Positions 19,549 to 27,841 of a stretch of 64,000 bases of DNA are shown in pieces. Every line of letters begins with the position of its first letter. Within the stretch, counting starts at the first letter, position 1. Origin of the DNA: Massilia alkalitolerans DSM 17462 (GTDB lineage Bacteria; Pseudomonadota; Gammaproteobacteria; Burkholderiales; Burkholderiaceae_D); assembly GCF_000427785.1 (NCBI RefSeq), contig NZ_ATYR01000003.1, forward strand, positions 37,650 to 101,649, in the 5' to 3' direction. The notes below the pieces were generated by a model. The model was not told where the DNA came from, did no database searches, and worked only from the letters and a program-made list of their open reading frames with translations. The translations under genes and the position numbers were made by a program.

Positions 19549-21732
19549 ATGAACAAGAAGAACGACATCAAGTTCCTCCGCGTGACCCACCTGCGCGGCC
19601 CGAACATCTGGACCTACCGACCGGTGATCGAGGCCTGGCTCGACATTGGGGAGCTCGAAGACTTCCCCTCGAACACCTTGCCCGGATTCACCGAGCGCCT
19701 GACCGCCTGGCTGCCGGGCCTGGTCGAACACCGCTGCGGCGTCGGCAGCCGCGGCGGCTTCCTGGAACGCCTGCGCGACGGCACCTGGGCCGGCCACATC
19801 CTCGAGCACATCGTGCTCGAGTTGCAGAACATGGCCGGCATGAAGACCGGCTTCGGCAAGACCCGCTCGACCGGCCTGCGCGGCGTCTACAAGATGGCTT
19901 TCCGCACCCGCGACGAGATCGTCGGCCGCGCCGCCCTCGAAGCCGGCCACCGCCTGCTCATGGCGGCCATTAACGACACGCCCTTCGACATGGCCGCCAC
20001 GGTGCAGGGTCTGACCGAGCTGGTCGACCGCTGGTGCCTGGGCCCGTCGACCGCCCACATCGTCGATGCCGCCACCGACCGCCGTATCCCCTCGATCCGC
20101 CTCACCGAAGGCAACCTGGTGCAGCTCGGCCACGGCGCCGCCCAGCGCCGCATCTGGACCGCCGAGACCGACCGCACCAGCGCCATCGGCGAAGGCATCG
20201 CCAGCGACAAGGACCTGACCAAGACCCTGCTCGCCTCCTGCGGCGTGCCGGTGCCGGAAGGCGCCCTGGTGAGAAGCGCCGAAGAGGCATGGGAAGAAGC
20301 CCAGGACATCGGCCTGCCGGTCGTGGTCAAGCCGGTCGACGGCAACCATGGACGTGGCGTGACGCTGAACCTGATGAGCGAAGCGGAAGTGACGACCGCC
20401 TATGCGATCGCCGCCGAAGCCGGCGACAGCAGCGCGGTGCTGGTCGAGCGCTTCATCCCCGGCAACGAGCACCGACTGCTGGTGGTCGGCCGCGAGGTGG
20501 TGGCCGCCGCCAGCGGCGAATCGCTGTGGGTGACGGGCGACGGCAGGCAAACCGTGCTTCAGCTGTGCGACAGCCAGATCAACACGGATCCGCGCCGCGG
20601 CGAGAGCGAAGAACACCCGCTCGGCCGCGTCAACCCGCACGACAGCGAAATCATGCTGGACCTGAAGCGCCAGGGCCTCACGCCCGAGTCAAGGCCGCAG
20701 GCTGGCCAGAAGGTGCTGATCCAGGTGAACGGCAACGTCGCCGACGACGTCACCGACCTGGTGCACCCTTCGGTTGCCCACGCCGCCGCGCTGGCGGCGC
20801 GCATCGTCGGCCTGGACATCGCCGGCATCGACCTGGTGTGCGAAGACATCTCGCGTCCGCTGGAAGAGCAGCGCGGCGCCATCATCGAAGTCAATTCGAG
20901 CCCGGGCCTGCTGGCCCACATCAAGCCGGCCAGCGGCCAGCCGCGCAACGTGGGCAAGGCCATTGTCGACCACCTGTTCGCACAAGAAGAAACCGGACGC
21001 ATCCCGGTAGTCGGCGTCACCGGCACGCTCGGCACCAGCCTGATCGCGCGCCTGGTGGGCTGCCTGGTCCACATCACCGGCAAGCACGTCGGCGTGGCCA
21101 ACGGCGAAGGCCTGTACCTCGACGCGCGCCAGGTATCGAACCGCGACTCGACCGGCTTCGAAGCCGGCCAGCGCCTCCTGATTAACCGCACCGTGCAGAC
21201 CGCCGTGTTCGAATCGAACGCGCGCTCGATCCTGTCGGCGGGCCTGCCCTACGACCGCTGCCTGGTGGGCATCGTCACCGACATGGAAGGCCTGGCTGAC
21301 GTGGCCGAGTTCCACATCAATGACCAGGACGCGCTGCGCAACGTGATCCGCAGCCAGGTCGACGTGGTTCTGTCGGAAGGCACCGCGGTGCTGAACGCGG
21401 CCAACGAACAGGTCGCTGCGCTGGCGGAACTGTCGGACGGCCGCGTGATCTTCTACGCGCTCGACGAAAACAACCCGACCGTGGCAAACCATCGGGCGCA
21501 GGGCGAACGCGTGGTGTTCGTGCGCGACAACCGCATCGTGCTGGCCGAAGGCTTCGATACCGAAGACGTGCTGCTCGACCTGGCCAGGATCCCGCCGGCG
21601 ACGGTGAAGCACCCGGACAGCGTGCTGGCCGCCGTGGCGGCGGCCTGGGCACTGGGCGTGCCCTCCGACCTGATCTGCGGTGGCCTGCGCGCCTTCGACG
21701 CCACCCCGAAGAAAACGACCCACTCAATTTAA
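19549..21732 (+). CDS. Cyanophycin synthetase paralogue with degenerate Mur domain (CphA'/CphA2-like)
   Basis: A 727-residue relative of CphA. The N-terminal domain begins RVTHLRGPNIW. An ATP-grasp domain follows (about 215-465: SDKDLTKTLLASCGVPVPEG, VVVKPVDGNHGRGV, EVNSSPGLL). The Mur-ligase-like part then starts, but its P-loop is VGVTGTLGTS (residues 488-497) instead of GTNGKT(T/S), losing the ATP-contacting lysine. The protein ends about 130 residues before the normal C-terminus, so the Mur C-terminal lobe is missing. Such forms retain only the ATP-grasp active site and are thought to use beta-Asp-Arg dipeptides or to partner CphA. It is followed 12 bases later by cphA. Confidence 0.88.
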   Translation: MNKKNDIKFLRVTHLRGPNIWTYRPVIEAWLDIGELEDFPSNTLPGFTERLTAWLPGLVEHRCGVGSRGGFLERLRDGTWAGHILEHIVLELQNMAGMKTGFGKTRSTGLRGVYKMAFRTRDEIVGRAALEAGHRLLMAAINDTPFDMAATVQGLTELVDRWCLGPSTAHIVDAATDRRIPSIRLTEGNLVQLGHGAAQRRIWTAETDRTSAIGEGIASDKDLTKTLLASCGVPVPEGALVRSAEEAWEEAQDIGLPVVVKPVDGNHGRGVTLNLMSEAEVTTAYAIAAEAGDSSAVLVERFIPGNEHRLLVVGREVVAAASGESLWVTGDGRQTVLQLCDSQINTDPRRGESEEHPLGRVNPHDSEIMLDLKRQGLTPESRPQAGQKVLIQVNGNVADDVTDLVHPSVAHAAALAARIVGLDIAGIDLVCEDISRPLEEQRGAIIEVNSSPGLLAHIKPASGQPRNVGKAIVDHLFAQEETGRIPVVGVTGTLGTSLIARLVGCLVHITGKHVGVANGEGLYLDARQVSNRDSTGFEAGQRLLINRTVQTAVFESNARSILSAGLPYDRCLVGIVTDMEGLADVAEFHINDQDALRNVIRSQVDVVLSEGTAVLNAANEQVAALAELSDGRVIFYALDENNPTVANHRAQGERVVFVRDNRIVLAEGFDTEDVLLDLARIPPATVKHPDSVLAAVAAAWALGVPSDLICGGLRAFDATPKKTTHSI

Positions 21733-21744
21733 GACTGAAGGTTT

Positions 21745-24315
21745 ATGGAAGTATCTCGTGTACGGGCCCTGCGCGGCCCAAATCTGTGGAGTCATCACAC
21801 CTCGGTGGAGGCGATCGTCTCCTGCACGCCCGACGAAGAATCGATCCGCGGCCTGGCCGGCTTCGAGACGCGCCTGCGCGCGCGCTTTCCGCAGGTAGGC
21901 GAACTGCAGCCCTACGGCCACGACGACACCGTGCCTCTGGCCCAGGTGCTCGAACGCGTGGCCCTGGCCCTGCAGGCCGAAGCCGGCTGCCCGGTCACCT
22001 TCAGCCGCACCACCGCCACCGTCGAGCGCGGCATCTACCAGGTCGTGGTCGAGTACAGCGAGGAAGACGTCGGCCGCCTGGCCCTGGAACTGGCCCAGGA
22101 ACTGGTCGAGGCGGCGCGCAAGGATGCCGCCTTCGACCTGGCGGGCGCCCTGGCGAAACTGCGCGAAGTCGACGAGGACGTGCGCCTCGGCCCGTCCACC
22201 GGCGCCATCGTGCAGGCTGCGGTGGCCCGCAACATTCCCTTCCGCCGCCTGACCGAAGGCAGCCTGGTGCAGTTCGGCTGGGGCAGCCGCCAGCGCCGCA
22301 TCCAGGCCGCCGAGATCGACGCCACCGGTGCGATCGCCGAGACCATCGCCCAGGACAAGGAACTGACCAAGAAGCTGCTCGACGCCGCCGGCGTGCCGGT
22401 GCCGATGGGCCGCAGCGTGAGCGACCCGGAAGACGCCTGGGCCGCCGCCCTCGAGATCGGCCTGCCGGTCGTGATCAAGCCGAAGGACGGCAACCAGGGC
22501 AAGGGCGTGACCGTCAACGTCACGACCAGGGAGCAGCTGACCGCGGGCTTCCACACCGCCTCCGAGTTCCGCGACGACATCCTGGTCGAGCGCTACCTGC
22601 CGGGCCACGACTACCGCGTGCTGGTCATCGGCGACAAGATGGTGGCTTGCGCCCGCCGCGATCCGCCGCAAGTGGTGGGTGACGGCGTGCACAGCGTGCG
22701 CCAACTGGTCGAGCAGGTCAACAAGGACCCGCGCCGCGGCGACGGCCATGCCACCTCGCTGACCAAGATCCGCTTCGACGACATCGCCCTGGCTACGCTC
22801 GCCAAGCATGGCATGGATGCCGACTCGGTACCTAGCAATGGCCAGCGCGTGGTGCTGCGCAATAACGCCAACCTGTCCACCGGCGGCACCGCCACCGATG
22901 TGACCGACGACGTCCATCCGGAAGTCGCGGAGCGCTGCATCGCCGCCGCCCACATGGTCGGCCTGGACATCTGCGGCGTCGACCTGGTGTGCGACAGCGT
23001 GCTGAAGCCCATCGAGGAACAGCACGGCGGCATCGTCGAAGTCAACGCCGCGCCGGGCCTGCGCATGCACCTGTCGCCCTCGTTCGGCAAGCCCCGTCCG
23101 ATCGGCGAAGCCATCATGGATACCCTGTTCGCACCCGGCGACGACGGCCGCATCCCGGTGGTAGCCGTAACCGGCACCAACGGCAAGACCACCACCGTTC
23201 GCCTGATCGCCCACCTGTTCACCGCATCGGGCCTGCGCACCGGCATGACCAACACCGACGGCGTCTACATCGAAGGCCGCCGCATCGACAGCGGCGACTG
23301 CTCGGGTCCGCGCAGCGCCCGCAACGTGCTGCTACACCCGGACGTCGATGCGGCCGTGTTCGAGACCGCGCGCGGCGGCCTGCTGCGCGAAGGCCTCGCT
23401 TTTGATCGCTGCCAGGTGGCGGTGGTGACCAACATCGGCGCCGGCGACCACCTCGGCCTGAACTACATCACCACGCTGGAAGACCTCGCGGTGCTCAAGC
23501 GCGTGATCGTCCAGAACGTGGCGGCCGGCGGCATGGCCGTGCTGAACGCGGCCGACCCGGCGGTGGCCGCGATGGCCGAAGTGACCCGCGGCGACGTGAC
23601 CTTCTTCGCGCTCGACGTCGGCCACCCGATCATGTCCATGCACCGCGCCCAGGGCCGCCGCGTCGTCTTCGTCGAAGACGGCCAGCTGGTCGCCGCCCAG
23701 GGCAATGTCGAACACCGCGTGTCCCTGGCGGAGGTCCCGATCACCCGCGGCGGCAGCGTCGGCTTCCAGGTCGAGAACGTGCTGGCCTCGGTGGCCGCGG
23801 CCTGGGCCGTGGGCACCGCCTGGGACAAGATCCGCCTTGGCCTGAAGACCTTCGTCGGCGAGAGCGACAACGCGCCGGGCCGCTTCAACGTGTTCGACTA
23901 CCGCGGCGCCACCGTCATCGCCGACTACGGCCACAACCCGGACGCGATCGCCGCGCTGGTCAATGCAGTTGAAGGCATGCCGGGCAAGCGCCGCTCGGTG
24001 GTGATCAGCGGCGCCGGCGACCGCCGCGACCAGGACATCACCCAGCAGACCGAAATCCTCGGCAAGGCTTTCGATGAGGTGCTGCTGTACCAGGACCAGT
24101 GCCAGCGCGGCCGCGCCGACGGCGAGGTGGTCGCCTTGCTGCGCAAGGGCTTGAGCGGCGCAACCCGCACCAGCCATGTGGAAGAAATCAACGGCGAGTT
24201 CGTCGCGATCGACCGCGCGCTGTCGCGTCTCGAGAACGGCGACCTGTGCCTGATCCTGATCGACCAGGTGGACGCGGCGCTGGCGCACATCAAGCAACGC
24301 GTCGCCGAGGGCTAA
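21745..24315 (+). CDS. cphA: Cyanophycin synthetase
   Basis: An 856-residue full-length CphA that builds multi-L-arginyl-poly-aspartate without a template. It has an N-terminal domain (RVRALRGPNLWS), an ATP-grasp domain (about 200-450: KPKDGNQGKGV, VEVNAAPGLR) that adds aspartate, and a Mur-ligase domain with an intact P-loop AVTGTNGKTTT (K481) and the DNAPGRFN/YGHNPDAI C-terminal lobe that adds arginine. GAAGG ahead of the ATG at 21745 supports the start. Same operon as cphA' upstream; its TAA overlaps the next ATG as TAATG. Confidence 0.95.
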   Translation: MEVSRVRALRGPNLWSHHTSVEAIVSCTPDEESIRGLAGFETRLRARFPQVGELQPYGHDDTVPLAQVLERVALALQAEAGCPVTFSRTTATVERGIYQVVVEYSEEDVGRLALELAQELVEAARKDAAFDLAGALAKLREVDEDVRLGPSTGAIVQAAVARNIPFRRLTEGSLVQFGWGSRQRRIQAAEIDATGAIAETIAQDKELTKKLLDAAGVPVPMGRSVSDPEDAWAAALEIGLPVVIKPKDGNQGKGVTVNVTTREQLTAGFHTASEFRDDILVERYLPGHDYRVLVIGDKMVACARRDPPQVVGDGVHSVRQLVEQVNKDPRRGDGHATSLTKIRFDDIALATLAKHGMDADSVPSNGQRVVLRNNANLSTGGTATDVTDDVHPEVAERCIAAAHMVGLDICGVDLVCDSVLKPIEEQHGGIVEVNAAPGLRMHLSPSFGKPRPIGEAIMDTLFAPGDDGRIPVVAVTGTNGKTTTVRLIAHLFTASGLRTGMTNTDGVYIEGRRIDSGDCSGPRSARNVLLHPDVDAAVFETARGGLLREGLAFDRCQVAVVTNIGAGDHLGLNYITTLEDLAVLKRVIVQNVAAGGMAVLNAADPAVAAMAEVTRGDVTFFALDVGHPIMSMHRAQGRRVVFVEDGQLVAAQGNVEHRVSLAEVPITRGGSVGFQVENVLASVAAAWAVGTAWDKIRLGLKTFVGESDNAPGRFNVFDYRGATVIADYGHNPDAIAALVNAVEGMPGKRRSVVISGAGDRRDQDITQQTEILGKAFDEVLLYQDQCQRGRADGEVVALLRKGLSGATRTSHVEEINGEFVAIDRALSRLENGDLCLILIDQVDAALAHIKQRVAEG

Positions 24316-25169
24316 TGCCTGCCTCTCCTGCCACCCATGTGCCGGCGCTGCCGGCCATGGGGCCCGGCATCCTGCTGCGGGCGCTGCTCAAACGTCCGCA
24401 ACACCCCCTCCCCGCCCGGTTGCCGGAACTCGTCACCGAGTACCGCCTCGACAGTCTCCCGCTGGACGACATCGCGCGCTACCGCGCGGCCTTCGGTTTC
24501 GCGGGCGACGGTATTCCGCTGACCTGGTGGTATCTGCCGGCCCAGCGCGCCCACCTGGCCACGATGCTCGACCCGCGCTTTCCCTTCCGGATCGCGGGAC
24601 TCGTCCACATGGACAACGTGATCGAGGAGCACGGCAGCGTCGCGCCCGGCCAGGCCCTGTTACTGCGCACCGTGTTGCGGATACTGCCGCCGTCGGCCAG
24701 CGGCGCCCTGCGCTGCGTACTGGAGACCACCGGCATTGCGGCCGGGGCGCCGGTATTCAGCTGTTCCAGCACTTACCTCATCCGGCGGGGCGAACACGGC
24801 GCCGCCAGTCTGCCCGAGGCGGGCCCCGACCTGTCCGGCCGGTCATTGGCGCAGTGGACGCTGGACCCGGCAGCGGGCCGCCGTTACGCCCGACTTTCGG
24901 GGGACTGGAACCCGATCCACCTCACCCGCTGGAGCGCCCGCCTGATGGGCATGCGCAAGCCGATCATCCATGGCATGCACACGCTGGCATCGTGTTGCTC
25001 GGTACTGGAAAACGAGAGCGGCCGCAGCGCTGTCCGCATCGAATGCCGTTTCCGCTCACCCGTGGCCCTGGGCAGCGCTGTCGTCCTGCGTGCGACTGCC
25101 GGGACCGGCGGATTCGTGGTGGAAGCGGACGGCAAGCAGGCCGTCACGGGACACTGCTTGCTCGCATGA
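24315..25169 (+). CDS. MaoC-like hot-dog dehydratase
   Basis: A 284-residue double hot-dog protein with the hydratase motif in its second half: SGDWNPIHLTRWSARLMGMRKPIIHGMHTLA, where D and H are the catalytic pair of R-specific enoyl-CoA hydratases. The first half (about 30-160) is a degenerate hot-dog. The start codon overlaps the cphA stop (TAATG), so translation is coupled to cyanophycin synthetase. No known reaction links the two; it may simply be carried in the operon, or act in the linked storage-polymer (PHA) metabolism. Function beyond the fold is inference. Confidence 0.78.
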   Translation: MPASPATHVPALPAMGPGILLRALLKRPQHPLPARLPELVTEYRLDSLPLDDIARYRAAFGFAGDGIPLTWWYLPAQRAHLATMLDPRFPFRIAGLVHMDNVIEEHGSVAPGQALLLRTVLRILPPSASGALRCVLETTGIAAGAPVFSCSSTYLIRRGEHGAASLPEAGPDLSGRSLAQWTLDPAAGRRYARLSGDWNPIHLTRWSARLMGMRKPIIHGMHTLASCCSVLENESGRSAVRIECRFRSPVALGSAVVLRATAGTGGFVVEADGKQAVTGHCLLA

Positions 25170-25187
25170 GCACGGCGGTGGACTTCG

Positions 25188-25901
25188 TTACTGCTTGCGC
25201 CCCGGCTCGACAGCGACCTTGATCGACTTGTAGAACACTGCGCTTCTTGCCTCGAAACCGGAGTCGATCCCGAAGAAGACCCAGATGTCACCGTTGGCAT
25301 TGCTGGTGACCGCCAAGGGAGCCGTACTCTTGAGTACCTTGGTCTGGAAAACCTGGGGGCCGCAGTCCGGCACGGCGTTGGCGACGTTGCCCAGCACCTG
25401 GGACGCAGCGCCCGGTGTCGCCTGGTTGCCGCGGTCGAGGTCGACCCTCCACTCGCCATTGACCTGCACGGTCTTCGGCTCCGTTGGCGCCGCGCCCGCG
25501 ACCACGTAGACGCTTTCGCCCGGCGCACCGCCGACGCCGACGCAACCGGATGACTGGTTGGTGGCGATCTCGATTTCAAAGCGCAACAGGTAGGAGGTCG
25601 ACGGCGCATAGCCGCTGAATTTTTTCCTGCTGTAGACAAACAGGTCGTCGCTGCGATTGGTCCCGCCCGTGTAGTAGGCCTGGCCCGACAAGGGCGCCGG
25701 CAATGGGCGCAACTCCCACACGAGCTCGGTCGGCGCCGTCGCCTCCTCATAGTCGGCGAACGCGCCCACCCAGCCGTCGAGCGAGGCGGCGAAGGTAGTG
25801 CTGATCTGTGGCGTCGGTGCGTCGAGCGTGTCACCACCACAAGCGGCGAGCAGGCAGGCAGAGCTGATCATGCCCAGAATGAGTCTCTTTTGAATGGCCA
25901 T
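25188..25901 (-). CDS. Predicted lipoprotein, unknown function
   Basis: A 237-residue protein with a lipoprotein signal: a hydrophobic stretch LILGMISSACLLAAC with the lipobox cysteine at about residue 21, followed by GGDT. The mature part is rich in beta-strand-like sequence with a few cysteines (SSGCVGVGG, VPDCGPQ), and looks like a periplasmic or surface beta-sandwich; no family was recognised. Of two in-frame ATGs, 25901 is preferred because GGAGGTG lies just before it and within the longer reading. It converges on the MaoC-like gene with an 18-base gap. Confidence 0.7.
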   Translation of the reverse strand: MAIQKRLILGMISSACLLAACGGDTLDAPTPQISTTFAASLDGWVGAFADYEEATAPTELVWELRPLPAPLSGQAYYTGGTNRSDDLFVYSRKKFSGYAPSTSYLLRFEIEIATNQSSGCVGVGGAPGESVYVVAGAAPTEPKTVQVNGEWRVDLDRGNQATPGAASQVLGNVANAVPDCGPQVFQTKVLKSTAPLAVTSNANGDIWVFFGIDSGFEARSAVFYKSIKVAVEPGRKQ

Positions 25902-25990
25902 CGGCACCTCCATGGTGGATATCGAGGAAGCCGAGGATAGGAGACTGTGGTGTCAGAAAATAGACGATATTTGTCCGAGAATTGTAGAGC

Positions 25991-26458
25991 TCAATCGGGA
26001 GCCGCCTGCCCTCGCGGCCGGCGCGCCTTCACCAGGTCCTGGAAGTGGCGCATGCGCGGCGCCGCCTCTTCTTCGGGGAGAAAGCGCTGGGGATGGTCGG
26101 CGCGGTACAGGGGCGTACCGTCCGCACCGGGCGTCGCGCGCAGGAACCACAGGCCCTTCTGGCCGACGCTGTAGTGGATGTCGCCACTGGAGCGCAGCGC
26201 CCCGGCGGGAGACAGTACCAGGCGCACGACGCGGGGCTGCCCGGCTCCCTTGAGGACCTGGCGGACATCGAGGATGCCCGTTTCGGCCGGGCCTGCGCCC
26301 CCCGGCCCGGCCTGGCGCTCGATGCGCACCAGCGTGGCCGAGACGATCAGGTCGGAATGCTCGACGAGCTCGGGATCGCCGAAGCGTGCCGACGAGGCCC
26401 CGGCCGCTCCTGCAAGCATGCATGTGGCCAACAGGAGAAGCAAGGCGACTGCTTTCAT
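25991..26458 (-). CDS. Small secreted protein, unknown function
   Basis: A 155-residue protein with a clear signal peptide (KAVALLLLLATCMLAGAAGASSA, cleavage near residue 23). The mature region (DLIVSATLVRIERQ, DVRQVLKGAGQPRVVRLVL, YSVGQKGLWFLRA) resembles small beta-barrel periplasmic proteins, but I do not recognise a family. GGTGAACGC precedes the chosen ATG. It lies about 50 bases downstream of the metalloprotease gene on the same strand and may be cotranscribed. Confidence 0.6.
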   Translation of the reverse strand: MKAVALLLLLATCMLAGAAGASSARFGDPELVEHSDLIVSATLVRIERQAGPGGAGPAETGILDVRQVLKGAGQPRVVRLVLSPAGALRSSGDIHYSVGQKGLWFLRATPGADGTPLYRADHPQRFLPEEEAAPRMRHFQDLVKARRPRGQAAPD

Positions 26459-26507
26459 GCGTTCACCCACGCGGCACTGACGCAACACCAGCGTGGGTTC
26501 CAGACGA

Positions 26508-27314
26508 TCAGGCGCGGCGGCGGGCAGCGCTTAGCGCAGCCAGCCCCAGGCCGATCAGCAGCAGCGAGCCCGGCACCGGCACCGGGTTGGTATTGGCGGC
26601 GCCGTAGATATAGCGTGCGCCGGCGATGTCGTCCGCCTGCAGGCCGCGGAAGGCTTCGGTGTAATAGGGATTCATGAGCGAGCCCGGGGTCGTGCTGTGG
26701 TTCAGGCCGATGGCGTGGCCGATCTCGTGCGCCGCCACCTGGAAGATGTCGAAGCCCGGACCACCGAAGCCCAGCTTCCAGGTTTCGCCGATGTCGAAGT
26801 GGATGTCGCCGGCGGCCGTCGCGCCGTTTGCAGGCGGGTAGTAGCCATGCGCCAGCGTGCCGAAGGCGCCATCCATGGCGTGGCCGCCGAAACGCAGGTC
26901 CGCGACCGTGCCGGGTGCGTTGAAGGGCACGCCATTGTCTTCCACCTGGGTAAAGATGATGTCCGCGACGGCCGACCAGGCGGCAAAGGCGGCATTCAGG
27001 GCGGCCAGGTAGCCGGTCGGCATGAAGTCGCCCAGGGCGGTGCAGGATCCGCCACCATCGGCGGCGCAGCTGGTGCCGGTTGGCATCAGGCTCCAGGTCA
27101 CGACTGCGCCGGTACCAAACACTGGGGAACCCCACTTGCCGGGCGTGGTCGGTCCGAGCACGTAGCCACCGCTCTGCAGCGGCACGTCGTGGGCGTGGTC
27201 ATCATGGTCCACGTCGCCGGAGCCGATCACCATGGCATGCGCAGGCAGGGCGATCGATGCAGCCGCCAGGATTGCCGTTGCCAGGATTTGTTTGGTTTTG
27301 ATTACTGCACGCAT
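26508..27314 (-). CDS. Matrixin-family metalloprotease with PEP-CTERM sorting signal
   Basis: A 268-residue secreted protein. Signal peptide about 1-27 (ending ALPAHA), then a catalytic domain with the metzincin zinc motif HEIGHAIGLNH (H196, H200, H206, E197) and a Met-turn around M214. Residues about 246-268 are a PEP-CTERM sorting tail: VPVPGS, a hydrophobic helix LLLIGLGLAAL, then AARRRA. It should be exported, processed at the PEP motif by an exosortase-type transpeptidase and released or anchored outside. AAGGA precedes the ATG at 27314. Confidence 0.9.
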   Translation of the reverse strand: MRAVIKTKQILATAILAAASIALPAHAMVIGSGDVDHDDHAHDVPLQSGGYVLGPTTPGKWGSPVFGTGAVVTWSLMPTGTSCAADGGGSCTALGDFMPTGYLAALNAAFAAWSAVADIIFTQVEDNGVPFNAPGTVADLRFGGHAMDGAFGTLAHGYYPPANGATAAGDIHFDIGETWKLGFGGPGFDIFQVAAHEIGHAIGLNHSTTPGSLMNPYYTEAFRGLQADDIAGARYIYGAANTNPVPVPGSLLLIGLGLAALSAARRRA

Positions 27315-27623
27315 CGTCGAGTCCTTATGGGTTGATAAGAATGTGGAAGAGCCTCCCCATAGGCAAGAAACGTGCCACACATTAATTAAAAATAGGAAAC
27401 TCAAGCGATACAAGGACTTATTTCTCTTGTGCAGCAAGCCTCTCCAAGCAAAGAATGTTCAGTGTAAAATTTTTCGACATGGAAACATTCCGCTCCGTGG
27501 CGCGAGCGAAGGAAAGACACCGGATAGGAAGTTGACAAGCACTACCCCGCTTTCGGCCAGCCGTTCGCGGTAAAATGGCGAGCCCTGGCTCAGCACCCGC
27601 CTGCCGTACCGAAACACGAAGAA
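27315..27623. other. Non-coding stretch between the metalloprotease gene and the mutS remnant
   Basis: About 310 bases without a credible gene. It must contain the metalloprotease promoter (minus) and the promoter of the mutS remnant (plus); a possible -10 TAAAAT lies at 27571-27576 and a TTGACA at 27532-27537, but their spacing is too long to be a pair. Confidence 0.45.
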
Positions 27624-27716
27624 ATGAACGCTCCCAACGAAATCAATGCCGCCGCCCTGAAGACCGGCGCGACGGAAAAAGTCACTCCCATGATGCAACG
27701 GCGTGTTCTCCTATGA
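27624..27716 (+). pseudogene. mutS: mutS 5' remnant cut by the prophage
   Basis: An ATG at 27624 opens a frame whose first 25 residues, ending TEKVTPMMQ, match the start of MutS, where TPMMQQYL is the conserved beginning of the mismatch-recognition domain. After MMQ the reading turns to RRVLL and stops at 27714-27716 instead of continuing QY(L/M)..YPDTLVFYRMGDFYELF. Base composition also drops here. The simplest explanation is integration of the prophage within codons 25-27 of mutS; the remaining gene should lie right of the window. The identification rests on a short but distinctive stretch. Confidence 0.7.
27690..27703. other. Probable left attachment junction (attL) inside mutS
   Basis: The MutS-like reading ends in CCCATGATGCAA and foreign sequence follows, so the crossover core probably lies around ATGATGCA. 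The matching attR is outside the window, so the core cannot be delimited. Confidence 0.45.
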
Positions 27717-27788
27717 AGAAATTCGTGTTTTGCTAAAACTTACGCCATAAGCTACGCCAGCAGCCACAGGTTTTATGTCGTGTAAGTG

Positions 27789-27815
27789 TTGCCTGACCTA
27801 AAGTATACGTATAAT
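27789..27815 (+). promoter_or_regulatory. Promoter of the two-gene moron
   Basis: TTGCCT (27789-27794) and a consensus TATAAT (27810-27815) are 15 bases apart (16 if GTTGCC is used), in AT-rich DNA, 27 bases before the first moron start codon. AGGA lies six bases before that ATG. Confidence 0.6.
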
Positions 27816-27841
27816 CGTGTCACTTTATTATCAGGACTGCT

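Noticed and set aside
27459-27698. Minus-strand 79-residue reading over the mutS remnant
   Set aside because: No ribosome-binding sequence or protein-like pattern; the plus strand carries the MutS-like start.
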